Positions 7,922 through 10,527 of a stretch of 10,527 bases of DNA are shown here, one piece after another. The notes beneath the pieces are model-generated. The model worked only from the letters and a program-made list of their open reading frames with translations. It was not told where the DNA came from and made no database searches. A program made the translations under genes and the position numbers. This DNA comes from Clostridia bacterium (GTDB lineage: Bacteria; Bacillota; Clostridia; Christensenellales; UBA1242). The stretch spans positions 1 through 10,527 of the forward strand of contig JAFSXW010000031.1 in assembly GCA_017443885.1 (NCBI GenBank), written 5' to 3'. The number at the start of each line of letters is the position of its first letter. Position 1 is the stretch's first letter.

Positions 7922-7950
7922 TTGACAATGTGCAATTTATATGTTAAAAT
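7922..7950 (+). promoter_or_regulatory. strong promoter of the peptide locus
   Basis: A perfect TTGACA (7922-7927) and TAAAAT (7945-7950) are 17 nt apart, with TGT directly before the -10 box (extended -10). Transcription would begin near A7957, about 23 nt before the peptide ATG. This near-consensus signal just after the rpoC terminator makes the peptide, maturase and ABC-F genes a separate unit, probably well expressed. No operator is evident. Confidence 0.85.
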
Positions 7951-7979
7951 TACATTAGAAATTGAAGGAGGTTAGTGTC

Positions 7980-8072
7980 ATGGAAATTATTTTAAAACCA
8001 AACAATTCTCGTGACGATGCATCAACCAAGCAATTTTTATGTGGCCCTTGCTCACATTTGGGCGGATGCTAG
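7980..8072 (+). CDS. 30-aa Cys-rich RiPP precursor-like peptide
   Basis: This small gene encodes 30 residues, starting MEIILKPNNSRDD and ending CGPCSHLGGC, with three cysteines (C21, C24, C30; C-x2-C-x5-C) and the last Cys at the very C-terminus. AAGGAGG (7965-7971) lies 8 nt before the ATG and a near-consensus promoter sits above it, so translation is well supported. A charged, Asn/Asp-rich, Cys-free first 20 residues followed by a Cys/Gly core is the usual leader-plus-core layout of a RiPP. The next gene is a radical SAM/SPASM enzyme of the type that cross-links cysteines in such peptides (sactipeptides and ranthipeptides), so this is very likely its substrate. There is no double-Gly leader cleavage site; the GG at 28-29 is only one residue from the end. 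It may resemble the clostridial Cys-rich peptide families paired with radical SAM maturases (Clo7bot, CLI_3235), but I cannot confirm membership. The final modification and activity are unknown. Confidence 0.82.
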   Translation: MEIILKPNNSRDDASTKQFLCGPCSHLGGC

Positions 8073-8073
8073 G

Positions 8074-8111
8074 ATTAGTGATGGGTTTTTCCCATCACTA
8101 ATTTTGTTTTT
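8074..8111 (+). terminator. terminator-like hairpin between precursor and maturase
   Basis: ATTAGTGATGGG (8074-8085) and CCCATCACTAAT (8091-8102) form a perfect 12-bp stem with a T5 loop, beginning 2 nt after the peptide stop. A T-rich tail (8103-8111, one G) follows and abuts the maturase ribosome site. This should end most transcripts after the peptide and let a fraction read through, giving much precursor and little enzyme. It may also protect the short mRNA from 3' decay. No separate promoter for the maturase is visible. Confidence 0.85.
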
Positions 8112-8120
8112 AGGAGGTGA
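8112..8120 (+). promoter_or_regulatory. Shine-Dalgarno of the maturase, fixes the start at 8126
   Basis: AGGAGGTGA matches the anti-Shine-Dalgarno over nine bases and ends 5 nt before ATG 8126. A GTG at 8117, in the same frame and three codons earlier, lies inside this site and so cannot be its own start. Confidence 0.9.
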
Positions 8121-8125
8121 GTCAT

Positions 8126-9496
8126 ATGTTAAAATTATCTAAATATTCAATAATTAGTAATTATAAAAATTGTTGTTATATTTTTAATTTAAATAATGGA
8201 GCATTGCTTAAAATTTCTAAAAATGTTGCAAATAATTTACAATCAAGAAGAATAGAAGGTGTTTTAGCTAAAAATGAAATAGAACTGCTAAAAAAGTACG
8301 ACTTTGTTGTTGAGAATAGTTTTGACAAACAGCAAAGTTTAAAAAATCAATTAACTTATTCCGTGTCAAAATATAACCATCACAAAGATTCTATTAAGAT
8401 TGATTTTGCGCTAACAAACAAATGTAATTTTTGTTGCCCGTACTGCTTTGAAAAACAAGAATTAAACAAAAATTGTTGCACTAAAGAAAATGATTTGCAA
8501 CAAACAGGTGAAAAATTATTTTCGTATATTAAATTTAAAATAAAAGAAGGAATAAAAAATTTAGACATAGTGTTTTATGGTGGAGAGCCAACGTTAGAGG
8601 CACAGTATGTTATAAAATTCATTAAAAGAGTTTTAACTTTATGCAAAAGCAAAAATGTTAATTTTCATTATGTTTTTGTTACCAACGGCTATTTGTTTAA
8701 TGAAAAATTAATATCAAAGTTAGATCCGTCTTATTGTAAATTTATACAAATTACACTAGATGGAGAAAAGGAATTTCATAATAACAGGAGAACAAATTGT
8801 AATAAAATTAACACTTTCGATATTATAATTGAAAATATAAAGAGTTTATTAAATTATGGTTTTTATGTAGTTGTTAGGCTAAATGTAGATAAAACGAACT
8901 ATAAAAGCATTAGTTCATTATTAACAAATTTAAAAAATATTATCAATAATACGTTTTTTGGTAAATTATTAACAGTTGATATCGCAAGAGTGTTTGGTAG
9001 CGAAAATTCGTTTGATTTATTAGAGTTCGAAGACAAAAGAGAGGAGCTGTATGAAATTGCTAAATCAAATAACTTAGTATCAACGAACTTGGGGTGTAAG
9101 GATCTAACAACATTTTGTATCGCAGAAAGTTTATCAAGTGATTTAGTGATTGATCAAACTGGCAGGTTATATAGGTGCTGGAATAATGTATTTAATGAGA
9201 AGCATGCCATTTGGAGCATAGATGATTTAAAAAATCATAACTATGATCCTTATGAAACTTCTGCTATAACGCTGGAATTTGTTAATGAATTATCTTTATT
9301 AAACACTAATCATGGGAAGTGTTTTGATTGCGAATATTCTAAATATTGTGGGGGGCTGTGCCCAAATGTTCGTAAACTTATAAAAGAGGGTAAAGAAAGA
9401 AATATTTATAAAAATGATGATTGTAAATTAATCATGAATAAGAGGATTACACAATTAATAAGGTGGAAGTTAGAAGAACATGATAAATGTAAATAA
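8126..9496 (+). CDS. radical SAM/SPASM peptide maturase
   Basis: This is a 456-aa cytoplasmic iron-sulfur enzyme that should cleave S-adenosylmethionine to make a radical and modify the small Cys peptide encoded just upstream. Residues 1-95 resemble the N-terminal regions of peptide maturases that handle the leader. The radical SAM motif is C100-x3-C104-x2-C107, with an extra Cys at 103. GGEP (152-155) is the usual SAM-contact strand. The C-terminal SPASM domain is complete for auxiliary clusters: C324, C331, then G346-x4-C351, then C399-x2-C402-x5-C408-x3-C412, and C433. The nearest families I recall are thioether-forming maturases of clostridial Cys-rich peptides (for example CcpM); the exact subfamily and bond are not determined. 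It starts at ATG 8126. Its end overlaps the next gene by 17 nt. Codon use is far more A/T-rich than rpoBC (TTA Leu, AAT Asn, ATA Ile), which suggests a different origin or lower expression. Confidence 0.93.
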   Translation: MLKLSKYSIISNYKNCCYIFNLNNGALLKISKNVANNLQSRRIEGVLAKNEIELLKKYDFVVENSFDKQQSLKNQLTYSVSKYNHHKDSIKIDFALTNKCNFCCPYCFEKQELNKNCCTKENDLQQTGEKLFSYIKFKIKEGIKNLDIVFYGGEPTLEAQYVIKFIKRVLTLCKSKNVNFHYVFVTNGYLFNEKLISKLDPSYCKFIQITLDGEKEFHNNRRTNCNKINTFDIIIENIKSLLNYGFYVVVRLNVDKTNYKSISSLLTNLKNIINNTFFGKLLTVDIARVFGSENSFDLLEFEDKREELYEIAKSNNLVSTNLGCKDLTTFCIAESLSSDLVIDQTGRLYRCWNNVFNEKHAIWSIDDLKNHNYDPYETSAITLEFVNELSLLNTNHGKCFDCEYSKYCGGLCPNVRKLIKEGKERNIYKNDDCKLIMNKRITQLIRWKLEEHDKCK

Positions 9497-10527
9497 TTTA
9501 ACAATAGAAACATTAACTGGCAGGCATCTAGTTGAAAAACTATCATTTATTTTAAATGATGGTGATAAATTGGCAATAATAGGTGAAGAAGGAAATGGTA
9601 AATCCACAATTTTAAAGGCTATTTATAATAAAAAATTGATAGAAAGTTATTGCAACGTGAGTGGAAATATTAATATTAATAGTGCAAATATAGGATTTTT
9701 AGAGCAGAAGTTGGATCCTATGTGGGATAATTGTGATGTGCTTGAATATCTTTTAAAAGACTCACCAAATGGCGATTATAATTATGAAAGATACAATCAA
9801 ATAGATAAAGCCTATAAAATTTTTACAAAATATAAACTTAATAATTCATATATAGATGATGCCAAGATTATAGGGACACTTTCTGGTGGAGAAAAAGTAA
9901 AATTGCAATTAGCAAAGCTACAATTCTTAGATTATGATGCTTACTTTTTAGACGAGCCAACCAATGATTTAGATATAGAAACATTGGAAAAACTCGAGAG
10001 TTTTATGCTATCTACTAATAAGCCAATAATGTTTATATCACATGATGAAACACTACTTGAAAATGTGGCCAATGGTGTTTTACATATAGAGCAGTTAATT
10101 AAAAAGTCTAAGCCTAAATATACTATTTTTAAGGGTGGCTACAATGAATATGTTGAGCAACGCAAGAGATTAATAGAACATCAAACACAGATGGCATATA
10201 GTCAGCGCCGAGAAAAAGAAAAAAAAGAAGAAATTTTACGACAGATAAAACAGAAAGTTGAAAACGCACTAGTTGCGGCAAAAAAAGACCCATCTTCTGG
10301 TAGAATCATAGCAAAAAAAATGGCAAACATTAAAGCGCAAGAAAAACGCTATGATGAAGAGGAATTAATAGAAATTCCAAATGTTGAAGAGGCTATCAAA
10401 TTGGTTGTTGATGAGTCGGTTACATTGCCAACAAAAAAGGAAGTTTTAAAATTAAACATACCTTTTTTGACAATAGAATCCAAGACATTATCAAAAGATG
10501 TTGAATTAACAATTATAGGGCCGAAAA
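9480..10527 (+). CDS. ABC-F type ATPase, partial at the right edge
   Basis: The gene starts at ATG 9480, inside the last codons of the maturase (17-nt overlap, different frame), and is still open at the window end: 349 codons are visible. The first nucleotide-binding domain has Walker A GEEGNGKST (35-43), signature LSGGE (134-138), Walker B ending FLDEPTND with catalytic E159, and the H-loop H188. A Lys/Arg/Glu-rich helical linker (about 222-300) is the interdomain linker typical of ABC-F proteins. A second domain begins at about 322 and breaks off within the approach to its Walker A (IIGPK). There are no membrane segments, so this is not a transporter. ABC-F proteins bind the ribosomal E site, acting as translation factors or protecting against ribosome-targeting antibiotics. 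Translational coupling to the maturase suggests a role in the peptide system, perhaps self-protection, but a general ABC-F factor cannot be excluded. The ribosome site is weak (AGGTGG, 13 nt upstream), which fits translation coupled to the preceding gene. Confidence 0.9.
   Translation, partial: MINVNNLTIETLTGRHLVEKLSFILNDGDKLAIIGEEGNGKSTILKAIYNKKLIESYCNVSGNININSANIGFLEQKLDPMWDNCDVLEYLLKDSPNGDYNYERYNQIDKAYKIFTKYKLNNSYIDDAKIIGTLSGGEKVKLQLAKLQFLDYDAYFLDEPTNDLDIETLEKLESFMLSTNKPIMFISHDETLLENVANGVLHIEQLIKKSKPKYTIFKGGYNEYVEQRKRLIEHQTQMAYSQRREKEKKEEILRQIKQKVENALVAAKKDPSSGRIIAKKMANIKAQEKRYDEEELIEIPNVEEAIKLVVDESVTLPTKKEVLKLNIPFLTIESKTLSKDVELTIIGPK

Noticed and set aside
7980..8030. Homology between the peptide N-terminus (MEIILKPNN) and the minus-strand frame (MEIKNTNN)
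   Set aside because: Only a few residues match, in compositionally biased sequence; there is no Cys-rich core in the visible part of the latter.
8061..8066. Double-glycine leader cleavage site in the peptide
   Set aside because: The GG is one residue from the C-terminus, so cleavage there would release a single Cys; no C39 protease is visible.
8117..8125. GTG start for the maturase three codons upstream
   Set aside because: The GTG is part of the Shine-Dalgarno itself; ATG 8126 has correct spacing.
8380..8568. Minus-strand open frame of 62 codons inside the maturase
   Set aside because: It is antisense to the radical SAM core, including the cluster-binding cysteines, and has no start signals of its own.
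1..10527. CRISPR arrays, tRNA or rRNA genes, insertion sequences, integrases
   Set aside because: No regularly spaced repeats, cloverleaf-like segments, transposase frames or terminal inverted repeats were seen on either strand.

Overview
The window looks like AT-rich bacterial DNA from the Firmicutes/Clostridia. The RNA polymerase subunits have the length and architecture of that group: beta about 1244 aa and beta' 1189 aa, without the large lineage insertions of proteobacteria. Shine-Dalgarno sites are strong (AAGGAG, AGGAGGTGA), Trp is read by TGG, and no in-frame TGA is seen, so the standard code applies. Many positions in both subunits differ from the textbook Clostridia and Bacillus sequences. 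A divergent, probably uncultured lineage is likely; I cannot name it.

Layout. At 1-143 (minus strand) is the 5' end of an unrecognised gene running off the left edge, with a candidate promoter so close to its ATG that the mRNA may be leaderless. From 144 to 528 there is no gene: it holds a very A/T-rich spacer, a good extended -10 promoter for rpoB (280-309) and a leader of about 210 nt with possible alternative RNA pairings. rpoB (529-4263) and rpoC (4303-7872) form the core operon, closed by a clear intrinsic terminator (7878-7909). Neither rplL (usually upstream) nor rpsL/rpsG (usually downstream) is present.

From 7922 to the right edge is a compact candidate RiPP (ribosomally made, modified peptide) locus of lower GC. 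It has a near-consensus promoter and a 30-aa precursor-like peptide ending in three cysteines (7980-8072). Next come a perfect 12-bp terminator-like hairpin, a radical SAM/SPASM peptide maturase (8126-9496), and an ABC-F type ATPase whose start overlaps the maturase stop and which is cut by the window end. The likely working model is that the peptide is made in excess, some transcripts read through to the maturase and ABC-F genes, the maturase installs thioether or related cross-links at the C-terminal cysteines, and the ABC-F protein is a translation factor or self-protection factor. It has no membrane segments, so it is not an obvious exporter.

The most surprising observations are in the polymerase. 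The near-universal trigger-loop histidine of beta' is a glutamine (codon 7066-7068), and further substitutions lie in the bridge helix, next to the catalytic NADFDGD motif, and in the rifampicin/fork-loop region of beta. Whether this unusual active centre is a lineage trait, and whether it has anything to do with the adjacent peptide locus, is the main open question.
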